From positions 3,224,001-3,288,000 of the forward strand of contig OY970256.1 of the NCBI GenBank assembly GCA_963715565.1: DNA of 64,000 nt, given 5' to 3'. The notes beneath the pieces are model-generated. The model was not told the origin of the DNA and ran no database searches. It was given only the letters and a program-made list of their open reading frames with translations. The position numbers and the translations under genes were made by a program. Origin of the DNA: JACVRN01 sp963715565. GTDB lineage: Bacteria; Acidobacteriota; Blastocatellia; Pyrinomonadales; Pyrinomonadaceae. Positions within the stretch are counted from its first letter, which is position 1, and each line of letters opens with the position of its first letter. This document shows positions 34,620 through 43,091 of this stretch, one piece after another.

Positions 34620-36758
34620 ATGTCGTCGCTCGATACGTCAACATCTGTTTCGCCGTCTCTCTCGCTCGAACGCAAGATCAAGATGCACGAAGCGCGCGAA
34701 GCGATCATAGACCGCCTCGCCCTTGATCTGCCCGCGACGATTGACCTCGACAGGTTCCTCGATGCCATCGTCACAGAGTTGGGAAGAATGATGGACGTGG
34801 ACCGCTGCGACGTCATCCAGCTCAAATCTGAAAGCGAGCTGCGCATCAGCCACGAATGGCGCGCGTCCGAAGACGTTCCTTCTTCCTTGGGCATCACCAT
34901 CCCTATGGACATTGCGGAGCTGGCCGAGCACGTAGACCTTTCCAAACCCATACGCCTTGACGACACCTCCGCGCCCGGTCTTGACCAGAAGGTACGCTAT
35001 CTGGCGGCAAGTTTGGGGACGCGCTCTCTCCTGGTCGTGCCGGTTCGACTGGGCGGCGATGTACTGGGGCTCGTCGGATTACACAACACGCGCGCGCCGC
35101 GCCGCTGGGCCGACGATGAAGTTTCTTTCCTGCAAGCCATCGCGCGGCAGATAGCGGTCGGCTACCAGTACACGCGCCTCTACACGGACCAGCAGCTCGA
35201 ATCCACGCGCACGCGCGCCCTGCTTGAGATTGCCAACGCCCTGAACGCGCGTTCTGATTTCCGCGAAGTAACATCGCTGGTGCTGGAACGCGCGCTGGCG
35301 CTCGTCGGCGCGGACTACGGCGCGCTCGGAGTGCTCGATTCTGCTGGCTCGCGCATCAGTCTCGTCGCTTTCAAAGCCGCGCCGCACGCCATGATTGACG
35401 CCCTGCGCGGGTTGATTGACGCGCACGGGCAATCGCTGGATATCGCCGGATACCCCGCGATGGTCGAGCTTCTGGCGCAAGGCAAGACGCTGCGTCTTCT
35501 GGATTCGCAGCTTCCTCTGCCGCTTCGACTGATTTTCAACGCGACGCTCGGCGGTCGCGCGGCACTTGTCGCGCCGGTTCGTATAGGCGAGCAAATCTTC
35601 GGGCTTCTGGGCTTAATGTGGAGCGAGGCGCGCGAAGACTTTAACGACCACGAAGTCGCCATCGTCGAGGGCATCGCGGACCAGATAGGGACTGCGCTTG
35701 AGCGCGACCAGCTTTCTGCGGAAGTGATGCGCCTGCGTAGCGCCCTGCACGAGCGGCACGCAGAAGACCGCATCATAGGTCAAGCCCCCGCCATACGCCG
35801 CGCCATAGAGCTGGCCTTAAACGTCGCAGACACGCAAACCTCCGTGCTCCTTCAAGGCGAATCCGGCACGGGCAAAGAACTCCTGGCTAATCTGATTCAC
35901 TTCAACTCGGGCCGCGAAGACCGTCCTTACATCAAGTTGAACTGCGGCGCGATTCCCGAAACGCTCCTTGAATCCGAGCTGTTTGGTCATGAAAAGGGAG
36001 CTTTTACGGATGCGCGTGCGCGTCGTCGCGGGCGTTTTGAAGAAGCCGACGAAGGCACGCTCTTTCTTGATGAAATCGGCGAGATGAGCTTGTCGGCACA
36101 GGTGCGCTTGCTGCGCGTGCTTCAGGATGGCGAGTTCACGCGCGTCGGCGGCTCGGAAGTTATCAAGACGGACGTGCGCGTCATCGCCGCCTCGAATGTG
36201 GATTTAGAGCGTGCCGTCGAAACGAACCAGTTTCGCCGCGACCTCTTTTATAGACTCTCGGTCTTCCCCATTCGCCTGCCCCCTTTGCGCGAGCGCGCCG
36301 AAGACATACACCCGCTCGTGATACATTTTCTGGAGCACTACAAACAGAAGACGGGCCGCTTTATCTCCGGCATCTCAAAGGAAGCGCTCGCGGCCCTGAC
36401 GAGCTATGAATGGCCGGGTAACGTGAGGGAGTTGGAGAACGCCGTCGAGCGCGCGGTGATTATCGCTTCGGGCCGACAGATAGAGCTGGACGACTTGCCG
36501 GAAGCCATCAGCCGGCAGCCCTTGGAGGAGCGCGCACGCTTACGCGGCGAGCGCGCCAGCGCGGCACGCGAAGGCCGCTCCGTCTCGCTTGAGATAGACG
36601 TGCCGTCAGCCATGGACGAGATAGAGCGCCGCGCCATAGAAGCCACCCTCGATTACACTGCGGGCGACAAGACGCGCGCCGCTCGCGCGCTCGGCATCGG
36701 TCGCAAGACTCTCTACCGCAAGCTTCAGCAATACAACGGCGAGACGGAAAAGCCGTGA
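34620..36758 (+). CDS. GAF-GAF-AAA+-Fis transcription activator (sigma-54 type)
   Basis: A 712-residue enhancer-binding protein. Two GAF sensor domains (about 30-195 and 215-375), an AAA+ domain with Walker A GESGTGKE (413-420), Walker B TLFLDEIGEM, and arginine-finger segment FRRDLFYRLSVFPIRLPPLRER, then a Fis-type helix-turn-helix (KTRAARALGIGRKTLYRKLQQY). The sigma-54 contact loop reads GAFTDA (460-465) in place of GAFTGA. Activators of this class open promoters held by RpoN, usually with small molecules or partner proteins bound to the GAF domains. No target gene adjacent. The stop codon lies in the left arm of a heptamer hairpin. Confidence 0.92.
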   Translation: MSSLDTSTSVSPSLSLERKIKMHEAREAIIDRLALDLPATIDLDRFLDAIVTELGRMMDVDRCDVIQLKSESELRISHEWRASEDVPSSLGITIPMDIAELAEHVDLSKPIRLDDTSAPGLDQKVRYLAASLGTRSLLVVPVRLGGDVLGLVGLHNTRAPRRWADDEVSFLQAIARQIAVGYQYTRLYTDQQLESTRTRALLEIANALNARSDFREVTSLVLERALALVGADYGALGVLDSAGSRISLVAFKAAPHAMIDALRGLIDAHGQSLDIAGYPAMVELLAQGKTLRLLDSQLPLPLRLIFNATLGGRAALVAPVRIGEQIFGLLGLMWSEAREDFNDHEVAIVEGIADQIGTALERDQLSAEVMRLRSALHERHAEDRIIGQAPAIRRAIELALNVADTQTSVLLQGESGTGKELLANLIHFNSGREDRPYIKLNCGAIPETLLESELFGHEKGAFTDARARRRGRFEEADEGTLFLDEIGEMSLSAQVRLLRVLQDGEFTRVGGSEVIKTDVRVIAASNVDLERAVETNQFRRDLFYRLSVFPIRLPPLRERAEDIHPLVIHFLEHYKQKTGRFISGISKEALAALTSYEWPGNVRELENAVERAVIIASGRQIELDDLPEAISRQPLEERARLRGERASAAREGRSVSLEIDVPSAMDEIERRAIEATLDYTAGDKTRAARALGIGRKTLYRKLQQYNGETEKP

Positions 36759-36835
36759 ATCGTAAATCGTAAATCGTGAATAGATAGAACGGTTTTTATC
36801 TATTCACGATTTACGATTTACGATTCACGGCTTTT
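36749..36835. repeat. Heptamer hairpin element (GTAAATC word), near-perfect arms
   Basis: Left arm: GTGAATC, GTAAATC, GTAAATC, GTGAATA units, 38 bases. The right arm (36797-36835) is its exact reverse complement. The TGA of the regulator gene is inside the first unit. The best preserved hairpin in the window. Confidence 0.9.
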
Positions 36836-36919
36836 CTTGCTATATTCTCAAACAGTTAAATTCTTGTGCTCAAAGACGAAACGCGGGCTTTTGGTGAAGC
36901 TTGAGAAAGGCTCTCTTTT

Positions 36920-37330
36920 ATGAACGGACGAGATGATTACCGGCGCACTGGCGACTCTTCGGATGTGGGGACGCGTTTGACGTACTTGCTGGTGGGCGCG
37001 GGCATAGGGGCCGTGGTGGCGCTGCTCTTTGCTCCGAAGTCGGGGCACGAGTTGAGGGGCGACATCGCCGACGCGACGCGCAAAGGCATTGACCGCACGC
37101 GCGAGACCGCGACACAGATAACCGATCGCGCCACGGGTTATTACGAAGACGCGCGCGGTCGCGCGGGCGAGCTTGCGGGTGCTGCGCGCGAGGCTGCACA
37201 AAAGCGCGGCGGCCAGCTTACAGCCGCCATCGAAGCAGGCAAGCAGGCCTATCACGAAGAGAAGCGCAAGACGGAAATCTCGGGCTTGCCCGACACCGCG
37301 CCGAACTACTACGAAGCGCAGAAAGAGTAA
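36920..37330 (+). CDS. YtxH-domain small membrane protein
   Basis: A 136-residue protein: a soluble N-terminus, one Gly/Ala-rich transmembrane helix (residues 20-38, LTYLLVGAGIGAVVALLFA), the YtxH signature APKSGHELRGDI, then an amphipathic, Lys/Ala/Glu-rich tail (DRTRETATQITDRATGYYED) likely to form a coiled coil. YtxH proteins are general-stress membrane proteins of unknown biochemical role. The following gene also encodes a membrane/coiled-coil protein, so they may work together although a heptamer hairpin lies between them. Confidence 0.85.
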   Translation: MNGRDDYRRTGDSSDVGTRLTYLLVGAGIGAVVALLFAPKSGHELRGDIADATRKGIDRTRETATQITDRATGYYEDARGRAGELAGAAREAAQKRGGQLTAAIEAGKQAYHEEKRKTEISGLPDTAPNYYEAQKE

Positions 37331-37335
37331 AAGAA

Positions 37336-37438
37336 TTTTAGATTTGCGATTGCCGATTTGCGATTTGAAAAGAAAGCATTCAAATCAGTCGGGCTCTCAA
37401 CCTCAATCGAAAATCGCAAATCTAAAATCGAAAATCCC
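37336..37438. repeat. Heptamer hairpin element (AAATCGC/AAATCTA words)
   Basis: Left array TTTAGAT, TTGCGAT, TGCCGAT, TTGCGAT (37336-37368); right array 37405-37438 is complementary. The right arm ends two bases before the next start codon and occupies its ribosome-site region. Confidence 0.8.
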
Positions 37439-37440
37439 TT

Positions 37441-38007
37441 ATGTTTGCTTTGCAGATGAACACCAACGACCCCATGTTCTGGGTGATGATCGTCATCATG
37501 CTGTCGTTTGTCGTGATAGCACTGGCGATGGTGGCGATGGCCGTGTTTGTGAGCCGCGCTATCAAGACCGTTAACCGACTGGAACAGCGCGTCGAGCCGC
37601 TCTTGCAGAAGGTCGGCGCGCTGAGCGAGCAGGGCAAGCAGATTGCCGCGCAGGGCAAAGAGATTGCCGAGCAGGTCTCTGTCATGTCCGGTTATCTCTC
37701 TACGGCTTCGATGCACTTTTCCGAATCGGCCTCGCTCATACGCGACGAAGTGCGCGAGTTGAAAGAGCTGGTCGGCGAAACTTCCGTCACGACGCGCGAG
37801 AAAGTGCAGCTCGTCAGCCGCACGGTGGATCAGGCGAGCGCGCAGTTTTCCACCACCAGCGCCTACATACGCACGAAGGTCATGGAGCCTGCGCGCGAGT
37901 TGGCGGCGATTATGGCGGGCTTCCGCCGTGGCCTTGAAGTTCTGGTCGCGCCCGCGCCGAAGCCCATTAATCAAACTTACACGGACGAGGAGATGTTTAT
38001 AGGCTAA
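37441..38007 (+). CDS. DUF948-like membrane coiled-coil protein
   Basis: A 188-residue protein with one N-terminal transmembrane helix (about 13-37, FWVMIVIMLSFVVIALAMVAMAVFV) and a long helical tail with heptad pattern (RLEQRVEPLLQKVGALSEQGKQIA in parts, then VRELKELVGETS). This is the layout of DUF948/methyl-accepting-like stress proteins paired with YtxH genes in many bacteria. Start 37441 or the ATG at 37456; neither has a good ribosome site because the heptamer arm precedes it. Followed by a strong terminator. Confidence 0.75.
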   Translation: MFALQMNTNDPMFWVMIVIMLSFVVIALAMVAMAVFVSRAIKTVNRLEQRVEPLLQKVGALSEQGKQIAAQGKEIAEQVSVMSGYLSTASMHFSESASLIRDEVRELKELVGETSVTTREKVQLVSRTVDQASAQFSTTSAYIRTKVMEPARELAAIMAGFRRGLEVLVAPAPKPINQTYTDEEMFIG

Positions 38008-38038
38008 GCGCCAGACATCCAGCACGGAAGCTAAGCAA

Positions 38039-38090
38039 GCCCGAGCCATCGCCTCGAACGAGCGCTAGATGGCTCGGGCAAACCTTTTTT
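38039..38090 (+). terminator. Rho-independent terminator
   Basis: GCCCGAGCCATC (38039-38050) pairs with GATGGCTCGGGC (38068-38079), followed by CTTTTTT at 38084-38090. A textbook intrinsic terminator ending the YtxH/DUF948 unit. Confidence 0.9.
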
Positions 38091-38118
38091 AAGAGGGGGA
38101 AAGAAAAGTGAAGAAAAG

Positions 38119-38196
38119 ACGTAAATCGTCAATCGTGAATCGTAAATAGAAGAACTGCTTGTCTCTATTTACGATTCACGATTGACGATTTACGCG
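38119..38196. repeat. Heptamer hairpin element (GTAAATC word), mirrored variants
   Basis: Left arm units GTAAATC, GTCAATC, GTGAATC, GTAAATA (third base A, C, G, A); the right arm complements them in the same order. It lies between the terminator and ileS. Confidence 0.9.
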
Positions 38197-38266
38197 CCTT
38201 TGCCCATTTCCCCTTTTTCCCCTTTCTCGCTAATATTGTTGATTCGACTTAGAAGGCGAAAAATTT

Positions 38267-41233
38267 ATGTCTACTGAAACACCGCTTGATTTGAAGAAGA
38301 CCGTGAACCTGCCCAAAACAGGTTTCAGCCAGAAGGCCAATCTAGGGCAGAGCGAGCCCGCGCGCTTGAAGAAATGGCAGGAGATGAATCTCTACCAGAT
38401 GATTCGCCGCTCGCGCGAAGGGCGCGAGAAGTTTATTCTTCACGACGGCCCGCCCTACGCCAACGCAGACATTCACATAGGCACGGCGCTCAACAAGATT
38501 CTGAAAGATTTCGTCGTCAAGTCGCGCACCATGCTCGGCTTCGACTCGCCGTATGTTCCCGGCTACGACTGTCACGGGCTGCCCATAGAGTTGCACGTTG
38601 ATAGAAAGCTCGGCGCGAAGAAGGCCAACATGCCGCCCGTCAGCATACGGCGCGCCTGCCGCGAGCATGCATCGGAAGCTTTGAAGCGACAGACGCGGGA
38701 TTTTCAACGTCTCGGCGTGCTGGGCCTCTGGGAAAATCCTTACCTGACGATGTCGCCGCATTACGAAGCTGTGACGGCACGCCTCTTCGGTCGCTTTGTA
38801 GAGCGCGGCTATGTCTACAAGGGCGCGCGTCCCGTTTACTGGTGCATACACGATCAGACGGCGCTGGCCGAAGCAGAGGTCGAATATCGCGAGCACACGA
38901 GCCCGTCCGTCTACGTCAAGTTTCCGCTCGTCACAGACCCGGCTGCCATTGACCCTGCGCTCGCGGGGAAAAAAGTTTTCTTTCTAGCGTGGACGACCAC
39001 GCCCTGGACGCTGCCCGCGAATTTAGGCATCGCCGTCAATCCGCTTTTCGAATACGCCGCGATTGAAAATGGCGACGAGGTCTACATCGTCGCTTCGGAG
39101 TTAGCCGACGCCGTAGCAGAAAAAGTCGGGCTCGGCTCGCCCGCGCGCGTCATCGCGCGTTTTCCGGGCACGCAGCTCGACCGTCTTGAAGCGCGCCACG
39201 CGTGGCTCGACCGACCTTCCATCATCATGCTCGGCGAGCACGTCACCCTCGGCGGCGAGGCCGATGCTGAAACTGAGCTGGACGTCAAAGAGGCGCGCGA
39301 CAAACGCTCTACGGGCAAGGCTGGCACGGGTGCTGTTCATACTGCGCCCGGACACGGCCACGACGATTTTGTCATCGGCACGCGCTACGGTTTGGACATC
39401 TACTGTCCAGTGGACAACGCCGGACGCTTCACACAGGACGTCGAGCATTTCGCGGGCGAGCGCGTCTTCGAAGCCAACCCGAAGATTGTAGAGTTCATGC
39501 GCGAGCAGGGCTCTCTGCTTTTCAGCGAAGATTATAGCCATCGCTATCCGCACTGCTGGCGCTGCAAGAACCCCGTCATCTTTCGCGCCACGCCGCAGTG
39601 GTTTATCTCGCTCGACGCGCGCGGCTCGCAGGCCATGGTCGAAAAGGATGAAGACGGGCGACCGCTCCCGAATTACACGGAGAACGAAATGGACGAGCCG
39701 TCGAGCTTGCGCGAAGGCGCGCTGCTCGAAGTCGAGCGCGTCAAGTGGATACCCTCTTGGGGACGCGAGCGCATGAAGAACATGCTCAAGGGCAGACCCG
39801 ATTGGTGTGTCTCACGACAGCGCGTGTGGGGTGTGCCCATCCCTGCTTTCTACTGCACGGGCTGCGACGAGGCGGTCGCGGACCCCGCCGTCATCAACCA
39901 CGTCGCGGACATCTTCGAGAAAGAGACTTCCGATGCATGGTACGCGCGCGAAGCGTCGGAGCTTTTGCCCGAAGGCTTCAAGTGTCCAAAGTGTGGCCGC
40001 GACGAGTGGACAAAAGAGACGGACATTCTTGATGTCTGGTTTGATAGCGGCTCAAGTTCTGTCGCCGTGCTGGAAACATACGAAGGCTTGCACTGGCCCG
40101 CAGAGGTTTACCTTGAGGGCGGCGACCAGTATAGAGGCTGGTTCAACTCTTCGCTAATGGTCGGGCTGGCTGCGCACGACCGCGCGCCTTACAAGTCTGT
40201 CATCACGCACGGCTGGGTGATCAACGTTCAGGGCCAGAAGATGTCCAAGTCCGAGGGCACGGGCATCTCTCCGAACGAGGTGGTGAAAGATTCCGGCGCG
40301 GAAATTCTGCGCTTGTGGGTGGCCTCTTCAAACTATCAGGAGGACGTGCGTGTCTCTGAAGAAATACTGCATCGTATCTCGGACGCATATCGCAAGATGC
40401 GCAACACTGCGCGTTACGCTCTTGGCAACCTGCACGGCTTTGACCCTGCGCGCGATTCGGTCGCAGAAAACGAGATGCTTGAGATAGACCAGTGGGCATT
40501 GGCAGAACTTAATCTCGTAATCAAGCAATGTCTAAAAGCGTATGAAGAGTTCGACTTCGCATATGCTTTTAGAGTGCTTTACTACTTCTGCACGGTCACA
40601 CTATCGGCGCGTTACTTTGACATCATCAAGGATCGCCTATACACATTTGCAAAACATAATAGAGACAGGCGCGCAGCACAGACTGTGCTATATGAAATTG
40701 TTGACTCCTTAGCACGCTTGTTGGCTCCGATACTTGTTTTCACGGCAGATGAAATCTGGGAAAACATACCGGTATCGAGCGGTGATGCAAAGAGACCAGC
40801 GTCCGTTCATATTGCTGAGTTTCCAACAGCTCATGAGGAGCGGTATTCGGAATTACTTACAGTTTGGAACGGTCATCTGTTTGAACTCAGAGAAGAGGTG
40901 TTACAAAGGCTGGAAGAGAAGCGCACGACAAAATTAATCGGCAGCTCGCTTGAGGCCGAAGTTGTTATAAGAGTTGGTAATTTTTGGCACGACTTGCTTG
41001 CGCCCCGGCGTGACTATTTACGCTTTATTTTTATCGTCTCTCATGTCCAGTTAATTCATGAGCCTGACGAGTATGATAAGTTTCACTCGATAGAAATCTT
41101 GCGCGCGGCGGGTGAAAAGTGCGAGCGGTGCTGGAACTATTCGACGCGCGTTGGCGAGTCACAGCGTTATCCCACTGTGTGCGAGCGATGCGTAGAGGCG
41201 CTGACGGAAATAGAGGGAGAGCAAACGGCGTGA
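38267..41233 (+). CDS. ileS: Isoleucyl-tRNA synthetase
   Basis: Charges tRNA-Ile with isoleucine and hydrolyses mischarged Val-tRNA in its CP1 editing domain. 988 residues. HIGH-type motif HIGT (70-73) within PPYANADIHIG, editing-site segment TTTPWTLPAN, KMSKS at 658-662, anticodon domain, and a C-terminal zinc site (CERCWNYST ... TVCERC). AAGG ribosome site nine bases before ATG. From about 40,480 to 41,100 the codon use changes clearly to A/T-ending codons (GCA, AGA, ATA, TTA, GTT) while the reading frame stays intact, then returns to GC-rich; likely mosaic by recombination. Overlaps lspA by 4 bases. Confidence 0.97.
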   Translation: MSTETPLDLKKTVNLPKTGFSQKANLGQSEPARLKKWQEMNLYQMIRRSREGREKFILHDGPPYANADIHIGTALNKILKDFVVKSRTMLGFDSPYVPGYDCHGLPIELHVDRKLGAKKANMPPVSIRRACREHASEALKRQTRDFQRLGVLGLWENPYLTMSPHYEAVTARLFGRFVERGYVYKGARPVYWCIHDQTALAEAEVEYREHTSPSVYVKFPLVTDPAAIDPALAGKKVFFLAWTTTPWTLPANLGIAVNPLFEYAAIENGDEVYIVASELADAVAEKVGLGSPARVIARFPGTQLDRLEARHAWLDRPSIIMLGEHVTLGGEADAETELDVKEARDKRSTGKAGTGAVHTAPGHGHDDFVIGTRYGLDIYCPVDNAGRFTQDVEHFAGERVFEANPKIVEFMREQGSLLFSEDYSHRYPHCWRCKNPVIFRATPQWFISLDARGSQAMVEKDEDGRPLPNYTENEMDEPSSLREGALLEVERVKWIPSWGRERMKNMLKGRPDWCVSRQRVWGVPIPAFYCTGCDEAVADPAVINHVADIFEKETSDAWYAREASELLPEGFKCPKCGRDEWTKETDILDVWFDSGSSSVAVLETYEGLHWPAEVYLEGGDQYRGWFNSSLMVGLAAHDRAPYKSVITHGWVINVQGQKMSKSEGTGISPNEVVKDSGAEILRLWVASSNYQEDVRVSEEILHRISDAYRKMRNTARYALGNLHGFDPARDSVAENEMLEIDQWALAELNLVIKQCLKAYEEFDFAYAFRVLYYFCTVTLSARYFDIIKDRLYTFAKHNRDRRAAQTVLYEIVDSLARLLAPILVFTADEIWENIPVSSGDAKRPASVHIAEFPTAHEERYSELLTVWNGHLFELREEVLQRLEEKRTTKLIGSSLEAEVVIRVGNFWHDLLAPRRDYLRFIFIVSHVQLIHEPDEYDKFHSIEILRAAGEKCERCWNYSTRVGESQRYPTVCERCVEALTEIEGEQTA

Positions 41234-41760
41234 ACAGGCGACGCTTTGGCTGGCGCATCGCTTATCTTGTGGCGGCGTTCGGCATCTACATGGTGGACCA
41301 GGCATCGAAAGCTTGGGCTGTGCGCGCTCTGCGCTCGGGCCGCGAGATTCGTCTGATAGATGGCTTCCTCTCGTTCATCTATGCGGAGAATCCGGGCGTC
41401 GCCTTCGGGCAGTTGCAGGAAGGCGGCGAGTTCGGGCGCTGGTTTTTCGTCATCCTTGCGGCGGCGGCAGGCTTAGCTGTTCTCTACTACTTATTTCGCA
41501 CGGCGCGCTCGGACGACCGCATCATGGGCGCTTGTGCGCTGCTGCTCGCGGGCATTCTAGGCAATCTGACGGACCGCGCGCGTCTCGGCTTCGTGATCGA
41601 TTTTATACTCGTCTACTATCGCTCGTTCCACTGGCCCGTCTTCAACGTCGCGGACATGAGCATCACTGTCGGCGCGCTCATCATCGCCTACGACATCTTG
41701 ATGAGCGGCAGAGAAGAACGGCGCGCGAAGCGACGGAAAGTAGTAAGCAGTGAGCAGTAA
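41230..41760 (+). CDS. lspA: Lipoprotein signal peptidase II
   Basis: An inner-membrane aspartyl protease that removes signal peptides from diacylglyceryl-prolipoproteins. 176 residues, four transmembrane helices, catalytic D115 (GNLTDRARLGFVIDF) and D142 (FNVADMSI). The start is the GTG at 41230, which overlaps the ileS stop (GTGA), indicating translational coupling in the common ileS-lspA order. The last residues VVSSEQ and the TAA come from a heptamer array (AGTAAGC, AGTGAGC). With lgt downstream the pair covers two of the three lipoprotein maturation steps. Confidence 0.95.
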   Translation: MNRRRFGWRIAYLVAAFGIYMVDQASKAWAVRALRSGREIRLIDGFLSFIYAENPGVAFGQLQEGGEFGRWFFVILAAAAGLAVLYYLFRTARSDDRIMGACALLLAGILGNLTDRARLGFVIDFILVYYRSFHWPVFNVADMSITVGALIIAYDILMSGREERRAKRRKVVSSEQ

Positions 41761-42235
41761 GCAGTAAGCAGTTTTAAGAACTGTCGCTCGCGCGTTGATG
41801 CGAAAGTAAAGGTGAAGTTATGGAGAAACCTCATAAACGACTTATCGCATGGCAAAGGAGTATGGAGCTAGTTGTCTTGATTTATGATTTAAGCAAGCAA
41901 TTCCCGAAAGAGGAGACTTATGGACTGACTTCTCAGCTTCGCCGCGCACTTGTGTCCGTGCCGTCTAATATTAGCGAAGGCGCGGCAGGTCGCTCGCCAG
42001 AACAGTTTAGAAATTATTTAGGCATCGCCCTTGGTTCTCTGAATGAAGTCAGCACCCAGATTGAGATTGCCTTTCGGGTCGGTTATCTAGACCAAGCGGC
42101 GTGTGACCATGCCCAAAAGATGATAGATGAATGTTTAGCTCTTACCTATGGCCTTAAGAAAACCGTTACCGGAGGACATTCATCTTAGTATAGACAGTCT
42201 GCTTACTGCTCACTGCTTACTTTTTACTTTTAATT
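41738..42235. mobile_element. Heptamer inverted repeat enclosing a four-helix-bundle gene
   Basis: Left arm 41738-41773 (AGTAAGC, AGTGAGC, AGTAAGC, AGTAAGC units); right arm about 42193-42231 (CTGCTTA, CTGCTCA, CTGCTTA units, reverse complement). The 420 bases between them contain one ORF of lower GC content. Same arm type as the gene-free hairpin at 60.9 kb. Reads as an IVS-like element inserted between lspA and lgt. Mobility is inferred, not shown. Confidence 0.6.
41820..42188 (+). CDS. Four-helix bundle protein (23S rRNA IVS / S23 family)
   Basis: A 122-residue protein of the four-helix-bundle family known from 23S rRNA intervening sequences and widespread as stray ORFs. Signature segments: LIAWQRSMELVVLIYDLSKQFP, TYGLTSQLRRALVSVPSNISEGAAG and FRNYLGIALGSLNEVSTQIEIA (given in parts). 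The related fold in Avd proteins of diversity-generating retroelements binds RNA and reverse transcriptase, but none is near. The gene is lower in GC than lspA and lgt, which it separates, and lies between the two arms of a heptamer inverted repeat. AAAGGTGAAGTT precedes the ATG. Function unknown; RNA binding is an inference. Confidence 0.9.
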   Translation: MEKPHKRLIAWQRSMELVVLIYDLSKQFPKEETYGLTSQLRRALVSVPSNISEGAAGRSPEQFRNYLGIALGSLNEVSTQIEIAFRVGYLDQAACDHAQKMIDECLALTYGLKKTVTGGHSS

Positions 42236-43069
42236 ATGTTTCCTGAGCTTTTCCGCATCGGTAATTTTCCTATCAATACTTACGGCGTGTTGCTGGCGCT
42301 CGCGTTTCTGGTGGCGCTGGTGGTCGCGGCACGCCTTGCGGTGAAAGATGAATTGCCGCGCGAGCGTGTTTACGACCTTGGTTTGTGGATGCTGCTGGCG
42401 GCGCTCATCGGCTCGAAAGTTTTGATGCTCTGGACCGAGCCCGGCTATAGAGAGAACCTGTGGCAGTTGCTCTCGCTCGATTTTCTGCGCTCGGGCGGAG
42501 TCTTTTACGGCGGGCTGATTGGCGCTGTGATCACTGGTTACTTTTTGGTGCGGCGTTACAAGCTTCCGTGGTGGAAGACCGCCGATGCGTTTGCGCCGGG
42601 CATTGCACTGGGCCAATCAATCGGGCGGCTCGGTTGCTTTGCCGCAGGATGTTGTTGGGGCAAGCCGACTACGTTGCCGTGGGGCGTGCGTTTTACTGAA
42701 AAGGGTCACGAGATAACGGGCGTGCCCATTGATGTTCATCTTCACCCGACGCAGCTTTATGAATCAGCGGCTACGCTCGCGCTCTTTTTCTTTCTGCTCT
42801 GGCTGCATCGCCGTCGTCGCTTTAGCGGGCAGGTCATACTTTTCTACGCGGTGCTCTACGGCGCGATTCGCTTTCTAATAGAGTTCGTGCGCGACGACCC
42901 GCGCGGCGACATCGCCGGGCTGACCTCGCTCACGGGCCTTTCCACTTCGCAGATGATTAGCCTCCTCGTAGGCCTCTTCGGTCTCATCCTGCTCATTGTG
43001 CGCTGGCGGCGCGCGGCGGGCGGAAAAATTGACGATGTCCCGCAAGCGACCAAAGCCGCGCGCGCCTGA
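42236..43069 (+). CDS. lgt: Prolipoprotein diacylglyceryl transferase
   Basis: Transfers diacylglyceryl from phosphatidylglycerol to the lipobox cysteine of prolipoproteins in the inner membrane. 277 residues, seven transmembrane helices, Lgt signature GRLGCFAAGCCWG (130-142) with R131, HPTQLYES, and RFLIEFVRDD near the C-terminus. The ATG follows the right heptamer arm by a few bases, so its natural ribosome site may have been lost or replaced. Neighbours ileS, lspA and rluD form the usual lipoprotein/translation cluster. Confidence 0.96.
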   Translation: MFPELFRIGNFPINTYGVLLALAFLVALVVAARLAVKDELPRERVYDLGLWMLLAALIGSKVLMLWTEPGYRENLWQLLSLDFLRSGGVFYGGLIGAVITGYFLVRRYKLPWWKTADAFAPGIALGQSIGRLGCFAAGCCWGKPTTLPWGVRFTEKGHEITGVPIDVHLHPTQLYESAATLALFFFLLWLHRRRRFSGQVILFYAVLYGAIRFLIEFVRDDPRGDIAGLTSLTGLSTSQMISLLVGLFGLILLIVRWRRAAGGKIDDVPQATKAARA

Positions 43070-43091
43070 AAGGTTCTGAAAGCAAACAAAA

